Positions 47,991 through 59,945 of a stretch of 64,000 nucleotides of DNA are shown here, piece by piece. The position numbers and the translations under genes were made by a program. The stretch is taken from positions 73,980,500-74,044,499 of the forward strand of contig CM057827.1 in NCBI GenBank assembly GCA_030068075.1, written 5' to 3'. This stretch comes from Paguma larvata (lineage: Eukaryota; Chordata; Mammalia; Carnivora; Viverridae). Numbering within the stretch: the first letter of the stretch is position 1; every line of letters starts with the position of its first letter. The notes under the pieces are model-generated. The model was given only the letters and a program-made list of their open reading frames with translations. It searched no databases and was not told where the DNA came from.

Positions 47991-48930
47991 CATGATCTTC
48001 TGGTAGAAAACACACTCACAAAAATATAGCTGACCATTTACTACTTAAAAACATAATGTGTTACCATGAGAGAGACTTTGTATATTCTAATCCCACTATA
48101 CTGTTTTAATAGTTACATGTATATGTCTTCTTCCAGGTGAAGACTCTTCCTCTAGTGATGTAATCTACTTCTCTACAGAAGCATCCTATACCTCACCCTC
48201 ACATTCCCACTGCCACCCCTCACCATCTGGGAGCCTCAAACTTATCCGTAGTTTCATCCATCTCCTATATCTTTCTACTGTGCAGCTCTTGGTCCTACTG
48301 CAGCTACTAAAACTCCCACCAAGGTCCCCAAAGCCATATGTTCTTGTTTTCCTGTCATTGTTCTCGTTTTCCTGTCAGTGATTACTTTTCATTCACTCTC
48401 TTGTTTTCCACCAAAAGAATAAGCTATAACCTACACTTACGGAAGGTACCAGGGACAAATACATTAATAATCTTATCTCTTACTTGTATAGAATTTCAAC
48501 CTCATATGGCATATCCATATGCTTTCTCATTTGCTCTCCATGGGATATTTTAAAGTTTTATTTAAATTCCAGTTTGTTAACATAGAGTGTAATATTTCTT
48601 TTTATAATAGTTTCCTCGCGTTTTCATGGTGAAGTGATTTGTATAAGGGCAAAGTGTCAGTTATCAGTAAAGTCTAAGTTATGACACCACTTTAATGCCA
48701 GTCAAAGCCGTTCGCACTGCCCACGCCTGTCACAACTGTGAACAGCTTACCTATCTTTCTATTAATATAAAACATATCTAATTGTTATTTTCTACCTGTG
48801 CAAATAAATAAATGTTTCTTTGTGAGGGTAAAAGAGAGTAGGACTAAATGAATTCTTTTTATAATTAATCTTCCTAACAATACATCAAACTTAGACAAGG
48901 AGTTCTGAGATCCTGATCTGGTATTTCTTC
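47991..48930. other. Unit-B-only block (about 0.94 kb)
   Basis: Unrelated by eye to the 4.3 kb at the same place in unit A. It includes a short minus-strand L1 3' terminus-like piece (TTTTATTTAAATTCCAGTTT near 48556). The rest, including a C-rich patch at 48180-48330, is unrecognised. Confidence 0.6.
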
Positions 48931-49530
48931 AGCCAAACCAGTGGCTACTTACGGAACTTCCTTGGAAACCCTTGGGCATATTATTCTCTAAATTATGAAT
49001 GACTGCAAAAAGCTGGAATAAAAACTAGGTTAATGAAAAACCAGCTTGCCTCTTTTGTTTCATTATCCTTAATTTTTAGATTTCTATGAAACACTCTTAC
49101 TTCAAAGATAGCAATGTGAGCACAAATATTTTAAGGTTCTACATGAATCCCACGGGGAGATATTTGGATCTTGATGTTATTTATTTAAGTATACAAAATA
49201 CAAATGATAATATATTTGCTTCTTTTTACTCATGCACATCACACCATTAAAGAGTTTATTAACTCTTCTCTTCTATGACAACCATCTAAAGTCAAATCCC
49301 TACAAAATTATGTCCTGATGTATAGGAGACCAAGAATAGACAGGGAAAAGGCAGAGAAAGAGAAGGAAATGATGTAGGAAGCACAAAGATTTTACATGAT
49401 TTCTAATTTTTAGACAAGCTTTGATTATACTGCAATGAACTGAGAGAATACACCTGAAACAATTACCACACTATATGTTAACTAGCTTAGGTTTAAATAA
49501 AATTAAAAAAGAAAGAGAGGGCACCTTCGG

Positions 49531-49562
<32 letters not shown>

Positions 49563-49671
49563 AACAGGAAAATGAGTCTAACTATATAGCACTGGGGTAC
49601 TAGCTAGAATCCCAGAATCTGCGTTCACTGCCATCCAGTGCACTCATATTCTGAAACGAATAGCCTCCAGT
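48931..49671. other. Spacer (unit B) with short L1 terminus and GT repeat
   Basis: Matches A 24913-25160 and 25815-26308. Contains an L1 3' terminus at about 49430-49516 and a (GT)n run at 49536-49562. Confidence 0.6.
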
Positions 49672-50006
49672 CGACCCTTGAACAATATGGGTTGAACTTC
49701 CCAGGCCCACCTTTAGGTCAATTTCTTTCAAAACTTGAAATATACTACTTTAAAATGTAATTTTCTCTTCCTTATGATTTTCTTAGTAACAATTCAGTGT
49801 CTTTAATTTCCTGTAAGGATACAGTATATAATACAAATAACCTAAAAAATATGTGTTAACCAACTTTTTATGTTATTGGTGAGGCTTCTGGTGAACACTA
49901 GACTTTTAGTTGTTAAGTTTTGGGTGAGTCAAAGGTATACATAGATTTTCGACTATGCAGGGGATTACTACCTCTAATGTCTGCTTTGATCAAGGGTCAA
50001 CTGTAT
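49672..50006 (-). mobile_element. MER2-like DNA transposon, near full length (unit B)
   Basis: Inverted ends GACCCTTGAACAATATGGG and TGATCAAGGGTCAACTG. Homologue of 26309. Confidence 0.65.
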
Positions 50007-50790
50007 TGTCTCTAGTCCACATACAGACTTTGCAAATGTTCATAGAAGCTCAATTCATGATCACCAACACCTGCAAAACCCTAAATGGATAAGCAAACTG
50101 TGATATAGTCTTATGTTGAGCAATAAACAGGAATAAAGATTGGCAAATCATCTCCTAAGAGACACAGCAATAAAACTGGAAAAAGTCTTCAGACAAAAAA
50201 TACACAAACCTTAAAACTATTGATGTCTATGGAAAATAACCAGAGGGCATACAACTAATTGAGAACTATTTATTCCAGAATCTCTGTGAGTCTCTGACAT
50301 TTAAGCCAGAGTCTCCTATTTATCCCAGATCTGTGCTGTGAAAATTCTTTGTTACACAGTGCTGCATCCCATATGGAGAGGCAGCTCCCACTGTCCTTCC
50401 AAGCTCCAGAACTGGAACAAAGAGGTTATATCCCAGGTGGTACCAAGGCAGGCCTTGACAACTGGTGGCTCCCACCTCCCCTCTTAGCTCTGGCTTCATG
50501 GTATGGGGTTCTACCCAGGATAAAGATTACAGATAAAAGGGAACTGGAAGTCCCCCTGAGGGAGGTGATTTTATTTGAAGACAAATGCAGAAAATCTATG
50601 TCCAGGGCCTATTGATTAATCAAGGTCTTGTGGGAACATCTTCAATAACCCTATAAAAATAAAAATATTTTAAAGGAATCCTATGAAAAACTACATGCCA
50701 AGAGATTAGGTAACTTACATGAAATGAGAAATCCTTAAAGTGACACTCTAATAAGAAATAGAATACCTAAAGACACCTATAAGAAATAGA
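50007..50790. other. Unit B right end
   Basis: Homologue of 26641-27440. The 88-aa frame at 50349-50615 is not matched by an equivalent plus-strand frame in A and is not considered a gene. Confidence 0.5.
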
Positions 50791-51344
50791 AATGTAAGCA
50801 TTTTTAAGTTTTCCAAAGGAAATCCCCAAGTCCTGAACACTTTATAGGTAAATCCTGCCAAATATTTAAAGAAGAAATAAAACAAATTCTCCAAAAACTC
50901 TTCCAGAAAATGGAGGAGTAGGAAACAATTCATAATTCATTCTATGGGGGCAATTTTACCCCGATACCAAAGTCAGACAAAGCACAAAAGCAGAAAACTG
51001 CAGACCAATATCTCTCCCTTGTTGATACAGATTCAACTATATACTACAGTATAAAAACCCACTTTAAATATAAAGATACAGACAGGTTAGGCATAAAGAG
51101 ATAAGGGAGAAGAATAAAGTCAGAGGATTGACATTACTCAAATTTAGGACCTACTACAGAGCTACAGTAACCAAGACAACATAATACTGCCACAATAGAC
51201 AAATATCAATGGAATGGAATTTCCAGTAATAGACTCCCACAAACTTAGGCAACTGACCTTTGAAAGGAGTAGAGGCAATGCAATACAGCAAAGACAGTCT
51301 TTATAACATATTCTACTTGAACTACTGGACATTCACAGGCAAAA

Positions 51345-51410
51345 AAATAAAAGAAAGGAAGAAAGGAAGAAAGGAAGAAAGGCAGAAAGAAAGAAAGAAA
51401 GCAAGAAAGC

Positions 51411-51450
<40 letters not shown>

Positions 51451-51489
51451 GAGAAAGAGAGAAAGAAAGAAAGAAGAAAGAAATAGAAA

Positions 51490-51525
<36 letters not shown>

Positions 51526-51554
51526 GAAAGAAAGAAAGAAGAAAGAAATAGAAA

Positions 51555-51598
<44 letters not shown>

Positions 51599-51640
51599 AA
51601 AAGAAAGAAAGAGAGAGAGAAAGAAAAGAAAAAGGAAACT
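51345..51640 (+). repeat. Long (GAAA)n polypurine tract
   Basis: About 290 bp of GAAA/GGAA/GAGA units with all purines on the plus strand. It generates open frames on both strands (156, 111 and 125 codons) made only of K/E/R or F/L/S; these are not genes. Confidence 0.98.
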
Positions 51641-51796
51641 GCACAGACATTATACATTTCACAAAATTTAACTCAAAATGGATCACTGACTTACAGTGAA
51701 GTGCAAACATATAAATCTTTTAGAAGATAACAAGAAAAAATCTAGATGACCTTGTGTGTGGCAGTGACTTTTAATACTATTATCTTATTTTAAGTA

Positions 51797-51911
51797 GTCT
51801 TCATGCCCAATGCAAGGCCCAACACAGAGCTTGAACTCACAACCCTGAGATCAAAATGTGATCTCAGATCAAGAGTTAGCCACTTAACCAACTGAGTCAC
51901 CAGGTGCCCCA
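51797..51911 (-). mobile_element. Carnivore tRNA-SINE, degenerate (unit C)
   Basis: Homologue of 4433, right end AACTGAGTCACCAGGTGCCCC. Confidence 0.82.
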
Positions 51912-52271
51912 GCAAAACACCAAAGATACAGTCCATAAAACACCAAAGGCACAGTCCATTAAAGAAATAACTGACAGGCTGGACTACATGGAAATTTTGA
52001 GCTTTTGCTCTGCAAAAGACAATGGCAAGAGAATGGGAAGATAAGCCACAAAGGGAGAAAATATTTGCAAAAGATATATCCAATAAAGGACTGTTACCCA
52101 GTATACTCAAAGATCTCTTTGACCTCAACAATAAGAAAATAACATGATTTCAAAATGGGCAAAACACCTGAACAAAAACCTCATGAAAGAATATATATGG
52201 ATGGCAAATAGGCATGTGAAAAGATGTTCAGCATCATACATCATTAAGGAACTAAAAATTAAAACAACAAG

Positions 52272-52505
52272 GGGTGCCTGCATGACCCAGTAAAGTGAGG
52301 ATCTTACTCGTGATTTTGGCTCAGGTCATGATCTCACCGTTCATGGGTTCAAGCCCCAGGTCAAGCCCCACATCAGGATCTGTACCAAGAGCACAGAGCC
52401 TGCTTGGGATTCTCTCTCTGTCTCTCTTTCCTCTCTCTCTCACTGCCCATCCTCACTCATGCATGCTTTTTCTCTCTCTCAAAATAGATGACCTTTAAAT
52501 AAAAT
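52272..52505 (+). mobile_element. Carnivore tRNA-SINE (unit C)
   Basis: GGGTGCCTGCATGACCCAG head with CT block at 52405-52480. Homologue of 4901. Confidence 0.88.
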
Positions 52506-52526
52506 TTAAAATAATAAGATAGGGGT

Positions 52527-54490
52527 AAGGATGAAGTCAAACTTTAACTTTTTGCAGACGACATGAATCTTTACATGGAAAACCCAACAGAATCCACCGA
52601 AAGCCTACTAGAACTGATCCATGAATTTGGCAAAGTTGTGGGATACAAAATCAATGTACAGAAATAAGTTGCATTCCTTTACACCAACAATGAAGCAAGA
52701 GAAAGAGAAAGAAGTGAATCCCATTCACAATTGCACCAAAAACCATCAAATACCTATGAATAAACCTAACCAAAGATGTAAAAGACCTTTACGTGGAAAA
52801 CTATAAAAAACTTATGAAGGAAATTGAGGAAGATACAAGGAAATGGAAAAACATCACATGCTCATGGATTGGAAGAATAAATATCGTTAAAATGGCAATA
52901 CTACCTCAAGCAATCTACACATTCAATGCAATCCCAATCAAAATTGCACCAGCATTCTTCTCAAAGCTAGAGTAAACAATCCTAAAATTTGTATGGAACC
53001 ACAAAAGACCCCGAATAGCCAAAGTAATTCTGAAGAATAAAACCAAAGCGGGAGGCATCACAATCCCAGATTTTAACCTCTACTACAAAGCGGTAGTCAT
53101 CAAGACAGCATGATATTGGCACAAGAACAGAAACATAGAACAATGGAATAGAATAGAGAACCCAGAGATGGACCCACAAGCATATGGCCATCTAATCTTT
53201 GACAAAGCAGGAAAGAGTATCCAATGGAAATAAGACAGCCTCTTAAACAAATGGTGCTGGGAGAACTGGACAGCAACATGCAAAAGAATGAAACTAGACC
53301 ATTATTTTTTACCACTCACAAAAATAATCTCAAAATGGATGAAGGATCTGAATGTGAGACAGGAAACCATCAAAATCCTAGAGGAGAAAGCAGGAAAAAA
53401 ACTTTTTGACCTGAGCCACAACAATTTCGTACACGACACATCTCCAAAGATGAGCAAATATGAACTATTGGGACCTCATCAAGATACATAGATTCTGCAC
53501 GGTAAAGAAAACAACCAACAAAACTAATAGATGAACGACGGAATGGGAAAGGATAATTGAAAATGACATATCGGATAAAGGACTAGTATCTAAAATCTAT
53601 AAAGAACTTACAAACTTCACACCCAAAAAACAAATAATCCAGCGAAGAAATGGGTGGAAGATATGAATACACACTTCTCCAAAGAGGACATTCAGATGGC
53701 CAGCACACACATGAAACGATGCTCAAAGTCACTCATCATCACGGAAACACAAATCAAAACCACACTGAGATACCACCTTACACCAGTTCGAGTGGCTAAA
53801 ATGAATAAATCAGGAAACTATAGATGCTGGCGGGGATGTGGAGGAGCAGGCACCCTCCTATACTGTTGGTGGGAATGCAAACTGGTGCAGCCACTCTGGA
53901 AAACGGTGTGGAGGTTCCTCAAAAAAATGAAAATAGAGCTACCCTATGACCCAGCAATAGCACTGCTAGGAATCTACCCAAGAGACACAGGAATGCTGAT
54001 GCATAGGGGCACATGTACCCCAATGTTCATAGCAACACTTTCGACAATAACCAAATCATGGAAAGAGACCAACTGCCCATCAACTGATGAATGGATAAAG
54101 AAGTTGTGGCACATATATACAATGGACTACTACGTGGCAATGAGAAAAAATGAAATCTGGTCCTGTGTAGCAACATGGATGGAACTGGAGGGTATTATGT
54201 TAAGTGAAATAAGTCAGTCAGAAAAAAATAGATACCATATGTTTCCATGAATAGGTGGACTTTGTGAGACTAAGCAAAAACCAGGGGGAGGGGAAGAGGG
54301 GAAAGGAAAAAAAGACACAGAGAGGGAGGGAGATAAAACATAAGAGACTCTCAAAGACTAAGAAGAAACTGAAGGTGAGGGGGGTGAGGGAGGGGGGAGA
54401 GGGGGTGACGGGCATTAAAGAGGGCACGTGTTGGGATGAACACTGGGTGTTACATGTAAATCAATTTGAAAATAAACTATAATAAAAAAT
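52527..54490 (+). mobile_element. 5'-truncated LINE-1 insertion, unit C only
   Basis: Begins inside the ORF2 reverse transcriptase, just before an intact FADD box (about 52550-52570). It runs through the ORF2 C-terminal part (open at 53654-54250, 198 aa, with [19 protein letters not shown] and the zinc-knuckle-side region) to a 3' UTR with GGG-rich stretches near 54370 and an A-rich tail. A perfect 15-bp target-site duplication TAATAAGATAGGGGT lies at 52512-52526 and 54491-54505. Upstream frames carry stops (e.g. near 52665 and 52973), so it is inactive. It is the same family as the minus-strand L1s at 1 and 27446. Confidence 0.97.
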
Positions 54491-54500
54491 TAATAAGATA

Positions 54501-54690
54501 GGGGTGCCTGGGTGGCTCAGTTGGCTAAGCATCTGACTTAGTTTCAGGTCATGATCGTGGTCCATGGGTTCGAGCCCCAGTTCAGGTTCTGTGCTGAAAG
54601 CTGAGCCTGGAGCCTGTTTCATATTCTGCATTTCACTCTTTCTGCTCCTCTCCTGCTCATACATTCAATACATTAAAAAAACTATAATAA
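54501..54690 (+). mobile_element. Carnivore tRNA-SINE (unit C)
   Basis: GGGGTGCCTGGGTGGCTCAG head, homologue of 5161. Its first bases are part of the target-site duplication of the L1 to its left. Its CT-rich tail is shortened. Confidence 0.92.
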
Positions 54691-55576
54691 AAAATAAAAT
54701 AACATAAAAGAACAGCGAGATACACTATGAACCCATTGGGATGACTAAATCAATACACTGATAACATCAAGTGCTGACAAGGATATGGAGCAACAGGAAC
54801 TCTAATTCTGAAGGAAATGCAAAATTATACAGACACTTTGGAAGAAAATTTGGCAGTTTTGTACAAAAGAAAACAAACTCTGAGCATTCAGTCCAGCAAC
54901 TATGCTTCCTGGTATTTACCTAAACACGTTGGAACAAAAATCTGCATACCAAGGTTCTCAACAGTTTTGTTTTTTTTTTTAATAATTACCCAGACCGGAA
55001 TCCACCAAGATCTCCATAAGGTGAATGGTAAACTATAGTACATCCAGACAATGAAATACTATTCAGAGCTAAAAGGAAATAAGCCATGCTCCAAAAAAGG
55101 ACATGGAGGAAACTTAAATCCATATTACCAAGTAAAAAAATCCAAGGTTAAAAGGGTAAATTTTGCATGATTCCAAATATATGCCATTCTGGAAAAGGCA
55201 AAACTAAGGTATCAATAAAATTAGTAGTTGTTAGGGGTTAGAAAAGAGGGAAAAGTAGACAGAGCAGATGATTTCAAGGAGGTGAAACTATTCTGTCTGT
55301 AATGCTACAAAGGTGAGTACATGACATTATACATTTTCCAAAAGCTACAGAATGTAAACACCAAAAGTGAACCCTAATGTAAACGATGGGCTCTGTGTGA
55401 ATGTGATGTGTCAGTGTGAGTTCACTAATTGTAAAGAATGTTCTTCTGTGGCATCAAATGTTTACTGTTAGGGTAAAGGATATATACGGGAACTCTGTAC
55501 AATCCACTCAATTTTGATGTAAATCTAAGACTACTTTAAAGGAAAAGTCTATTTTTAAAAAAGTTTTTAAAGAATA

Positions 55577-55795
55577 AGGGGTTGCTGGGTGGCACACCTT
55601 GATCCAGGCTCAGGTCATGATCTCAGGCTTCATGGGTTAAAGCCCTGCAACAGGTTCTACACTGAGCATGCAGATCCTGCTTGGGATTCTGTCCTTCCAT
55701 CTCTTTCTGTCCCTCCCTGGCATGCGGTGTCTCTCTCTCTTATCTTATCTTTCTCAAAATAAATAAATAAACTCAAAAAATTTTTAATAAAAAAT
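55577..55795 (+). mobile_element. Carnivore tRNA-SINE, degenerate (unit C)
   Basis: Homologue of 6285: GGGGTTGCTGGGTGGCACAC head, CT block, AAATAAATAAATAAAC tail. Confidence 0.83.
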
Positions 55796-56061
55796 AAAAA
55801 TCTTTAAACTAAAAGATTAACAAATACATGAAAACAAATCCAAAGAAATCATCAGTGGCTATTTTAATATCCAAGTATGTATCAGAGCAAAGAATATTAC
55901 CAGGGAGAAAGAATCTCATTTCACATTGAGAAAAAAAATCAATTAATCAGGAGATAGTAACAATTTAATTATTTGTGTTTCTAATAACGAATTTTAAAAC
56001 ATATGAAGCAAAAACTGATAGAGGTGCAAGTAGAAATAATTTTTAAGAATATATTCAGAGA

Positions 56062-56290
56062 GGGGCGCCTGGGTGGCTCAGTCAGTTAAATGTCCAACTT
56101 CGGCTCAAGTCATGATCTCACAGTTTGTATGTTCAAGCCCCATATTGGGCTCTGTGCTGAGAGCTCAGAGCATGGAACCTGCTTCAGATTCTGTGTCCCC
56201 CTCTCTCTCTGCCTCTCTCCTGCTTATGATTTGTCTCTCTCTTTCTCTCTGTCTCTCTCAAAAATAAATAAACATTAATAAAAATTAAAA
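56062..56290 (+). mobile_element. Carnivore tRNA-SINE (unit C)
   Basis: GGGGCGCCTGGGTGGCTCAG head, flanked by GAATATATTCAGAGA and GATTACATTCAGAGA. Homologue of 6754 with the most complete head of the three. Confidence 0.94.
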
Positions 56291-57848
56291 AGTAAAGATT
56301 ACATTCAGAGAATTCAAAGGGGGGGTCATCAAGAGGACATGACCACCAACTGACCCATGAGTTAGACATGGGCAATGGGAGGCTTCTCTCCCCTCCTCTG
56401 CATATGGAATGTGCATTCCACTTACCTTCCTTCCTCCCAGAAGCTGCCCCAAGGATACAGCCTTGAGAGAGTGATGTGGTGTTGAGACTGTATGGACACT
56501 CTACATGGCTGAACCCAATTAAGGCCTCTATATTAACCTTAATATCGGGCGGGTACGTACAGAGCCTACTCATCATGAGATAACCTGTGATGGTGGTTAT
56601 GTAGCATACCAGTCACAATATGACTTCTCTTGCAACTGGAAGTAAAACCTTAATTGAATTTGATGTTATAAATCTAGTTAGAGATTAATATTGCAGAAGA
56701 CATCTCCTTAGGACTCATCTGTTGAATGGAAAACAATTTAAAACTTCACTAATGCTAATGCATAGCTGCATGAAGTATAATTTCTCTTGTCTCTTTGTTC
56801 TGATTTCTAGAATATGCAAAAGTTATCCTTGATGAAGTAGTCCCAAAGAGATGTGCAATGTAAATTATTTTCATGATGTTTGTCCTGCCCGGAATTCAGA
56901 ATAGGAAAATTTCACCCAAGAGATTTCTTCTAGCGGTGAATATACATCAAGCTGAGGGAAAGTGCTTCCACAGATACTGTTTCTACCCAACTGTGCAGGT
57001 CATCTCAAACATACATCTGAAGAGAAGAGGAAATAGTAATCTGGTCTTCAAGAAAATGTGTGTTTAGTAAGTTATCTCATGTTCTCTGTGACTCTTTTTT
57101 ACAATAATATTAAAATATCTGTATGTATTCATATCACCCATGACCATGGGTTTGGAGCTGTGTATGGCTTGTTTATCTTCTCACTTAAAGATAATGCGGT
57201 TTTTCTACTACCATCCTGTTCCTATGGGAACTTCTATGGTCTCTTTAACAAAGGTGTACAAATCACCATCATGCAGCACCACAGATGCTCTCATGTCTGC
57301 TTTGGAAGATCTCTGGTCTTTGAGGCTACTGGATATGATCAAGTTACAACTCTCCTCACTTAGGTGAATCTAGTCATTTAAGAGGATAAAGTATCCCAAT
57401 AGAGTATTTTATGCCAAGATAACATTTAACATAATGACAGAAGTAATAACAGTTATATGTGCAGTGAGAAGTGATAAAACTCAATACAGAAATAAGATAA
57501 AACTTACAACCTGAGAGAAAAGGAAGGCATCTTAAGCTTCCAAAAAGAACTTGGACTTTCTCCCTATGCACTTCACACAGTGTATATGTCACGCAATCTA
57601 TTATAATCTCTGAGTCCAATTTTCTCCTAGTAAAATTATAAAATATTGAGAATTTCAGTTTTAGGATGATAATTACTTTAAAAATCTTAGCTGATGAACA
57701 CTGAATCTAGAAGAGCATTACAAATATGTTGCTGTATTTTAATACTCATAAAGAATAACTCAATTTATCTCATTTCCTATTTTTTGTTTTACTGATCCCC
57801 AGATGTCATTAGCGCCTTTGTGAAAATTCTCCAAGTTACAGTAAAGAA
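56291..57848. other. Spacer without recognisable gene (unit C)
   Basis: Homologue of 6983-8560. Frames such as 57058-57363 are not matched in length in the other units. Confidence 0.55.
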
Positions 57849-57864
57849 CCTCAAAGATATTTTT

Positions 57865-58079
57865 TTAATTTTTTTTAACATTTATTTATTCTTAAGAAAC
57901 ATAGAGACAGAGTGTGAACAGGAGAAGGGCAGAGAGAGAGGGAGATACAGAATCTGAGGCAGGCTCCAGGCTCTGAGCTGTCAGCACAGAGCGCGACGCG
58001 GGGCTCAACCTCACAGACCTTGAGATCATGACCTGAGCCGAAGTCGGCCGCTTAAATAACTGAGCCACCCAGGCGCCCC
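57865..58079 (-). mobile_element. Carnivore tRNA-SINE, insertion specific to unit C
   Basis: T-rich end at left, GGCGCCCC at right. CTCAAAGATATTTT (from 57850) and CTCAAAGGTGTTTT (from 58079) look like aged target-site duplications. The homologous places in A (about 8550) and B (about 36585) have a single CTCAAAGGTGTTTT-like copy. Confidence 0.94.
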
Positions 58080-58399
58080 TCAAAGGTGTTTTAATAGAAT
58101 GTGCTTTTTGTCTCAGGAAAGTTTCCTAATACATTAACAACCCCTCTTGGAGAAAAGGAGACTGAAAGGTGAAAAAATTGCTAAGTTACTGGAAAGCAAG
58201 CACGTTTCTGAAACTTCTCTTGCATGTGTACATCCTACGATTGCAGAGAATTTGCTTGTTAATTTAGAGAGAAAATATAAGAGGCTGGCCTTTTTTCTAA
58301 AAAGGTGGTACCATATCTTTTGCTTACACAGACTAGTTGGCTGTTAAGATTGTTACCAGTAAGTTTCAGACACCATGCTTTAAGTTTAATTTTAATAAA
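58080..58399. other. Spacer without recognisable gene (unit C)
   Basis: Homologue of 8560-9129. No SINE at the place where unit A has one. Confidence 0.5.
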
Positions 58400-58592
58400 C
58401 AAAGAAGGGAAAGAACTAATATTTACCAACCATGCACTGAGTTAAGTGCTTTCTGTATACTTACCCTTCTCATCATAATAAGTCTATCTATTATTAGATT
58501 GAGAACTCTCTTTTCAACAGACGAGGAAATGGAAACAGAAATGAGTTTAGCTCAAGGTCAGACTCAACAAGTAATAGAGTTATATTTCTGAC
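58400..58592 (+). repeat. MIR-like relic (unit C)
   Basis: ACAGACGAGGAAATGGAAAC block, homologue of 9130. Confidence 0.63.
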
Positions 58593-59683
58593 CCGGCTGG
58601 ATTAATTAAAAAGTCTATGCTCATTCTACTAATTGTCATAATTATTTGATTAATATTAACATGTAATATAATTAATATATCAATATTATGGAATATTAAT
58701 TTCAAAACTGATTAAAGATGGAAGAGTTTTTTGTTGGGAAACTGTTCCATAGCAATGTTCATATTCATCTCTGGAAGACAGCTGTGCTCACCACTGTATC
58801 ATGTACATATTCATCTTTTACCAAAATCCTCTCTCAAACACAACTGAAATCCTGCCCTTGCTACTAGCTATCTTCCACATCATTTGTTACAACACACATG
58901 GAACTAGTTATTGACAACTAATCCCAGAAAAGCATTTGTCTTGACAAAAATTAAATTTCAAGGTAAAAGCCAAATTGTTCAAGTTTCTCAGGATGCTTAA
59001 GTTGACTGGGTGTAATATCAGTATATTTTCTTTAGAAATTAAATCTCTATGATGGAGGGTATGTTAACTTGTAAGTTATGAGACTACTATCTCAGGTCCT
59101 ATTGTCCCCAGCAAATGTGTGCTTTCCCTAATTCTTTATGAATATCTTCTTCATTTCTATCCTGTGCTTCTGAGTTCTCAGTATAAGGGAAGGGGACACT
59201 AGGGCTCATGATGAGGTAATGTTTTCACAGTTCTGCTCTGTTTGGCATCACCAGTAAGATTTCAAAGGGTAAAAAGAGAAGAGACACACAAAAAGTAAAA
59301 GAAAGCAAAGGGAAAGAAATAATAAAGGGAGAAGAGACATATGCAATTAGCTTTCCACCATCCAGTGAGAGAAACAATCAATTTACTTTAGGATGAATAT
59401 AAACAATATCATTATTGTATTTACATATTTGTACAAAATTTTAAAAAGTATAAAAATATATTTAAAGGTAAATAATTGGTGGTCTCTGAAGTTTTAACTT
59501 CATGGTCACTCAGCACTAACAAACATGTATTCTGCTTCTATATGTCAACAATATATTCACATGCTCGAAATAACATTGATATGTATTTGAAACTTGTATG
59601 GCAATATTTTTAAACCTAGGGATATCGTGGCATCCTTGATTTACAGTAGACTTCTGAAAAATGCTGTCAAATATCTTTGTACA
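58593..59683. other. Spacer without recognisable gene (unit C)
   Basis: Homologue of 9311-10655, with the empty SINE site at 59597. Confidence 0.55.
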
Positions 59684-59945
59684 ACGTTTGCATCATCCAA
59701 AATTAAACTACTAATAACCTACTGTTGGCCAACAGCTTTAGCAATAATAGAGTGGACGGAACATATTTTGATTTTTTACATGTTATATGCTGCATTATTA
59801 CAATGAAATGGGCTAGAAAAAAAGAAAATGATACTAAGAAAATCATAAGGAAGAGAAAATACATTTATATTACTAAGCCTATTGACAAAAATCTGCATAT
59901 AAGTGGACCTGCAGAATTCAAACGTGTGCAGTTCAAAAGTCAACT
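59684..59945 (+). mobile_element. MER2-like DNA transposon relic (unit C)
   Basis: AACCTACTGTTGGCCAACAG through AGTTCAAAAGTCAACTG. Homologue of 10655. Confidence 0.6.

Larger units (their letters stand above)
32165..50790 (+). repeat. Segmental duplication unit B
   Basis: Second copy of the cassette, in the same order as unit A. Private features: a SINE at 44810, a 28-bp minisatellite at 42541, loss of the 4.3-kb block seen in A, loss of A's 25160-25815, and a GT microsatellite at 49536. Confidence 0.93.
50795..55576 (+). mobile_element. Older LINE-1 (unit C), most complete copy, split by SINEs and a younger L1
   Basis: Plus-strand L1 ORF2 remnants: CAAATTCTCCAAAAACTCTTC at 50885, ACCAAGACAACATAATACTG near 51170, then continuous with the segment that begins units A and B at TTATAACATATTCTACTTG (51301). 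All frames are broken. This copy shows that the left part is missing from A and B. Confidence 0.8.

Noticed and set aside
51260..51730. 156-aa K/E/R-rich frame and its antisense F/L/S frames
   Set aside because: Translation of a GAAA repeat with stop codons absent for compositional reasons.
53654..54250. 198-aa frame on the plus strand
   Set aside because: C-terminal end of ORF2 of the inserted L1; no evidence of host function.
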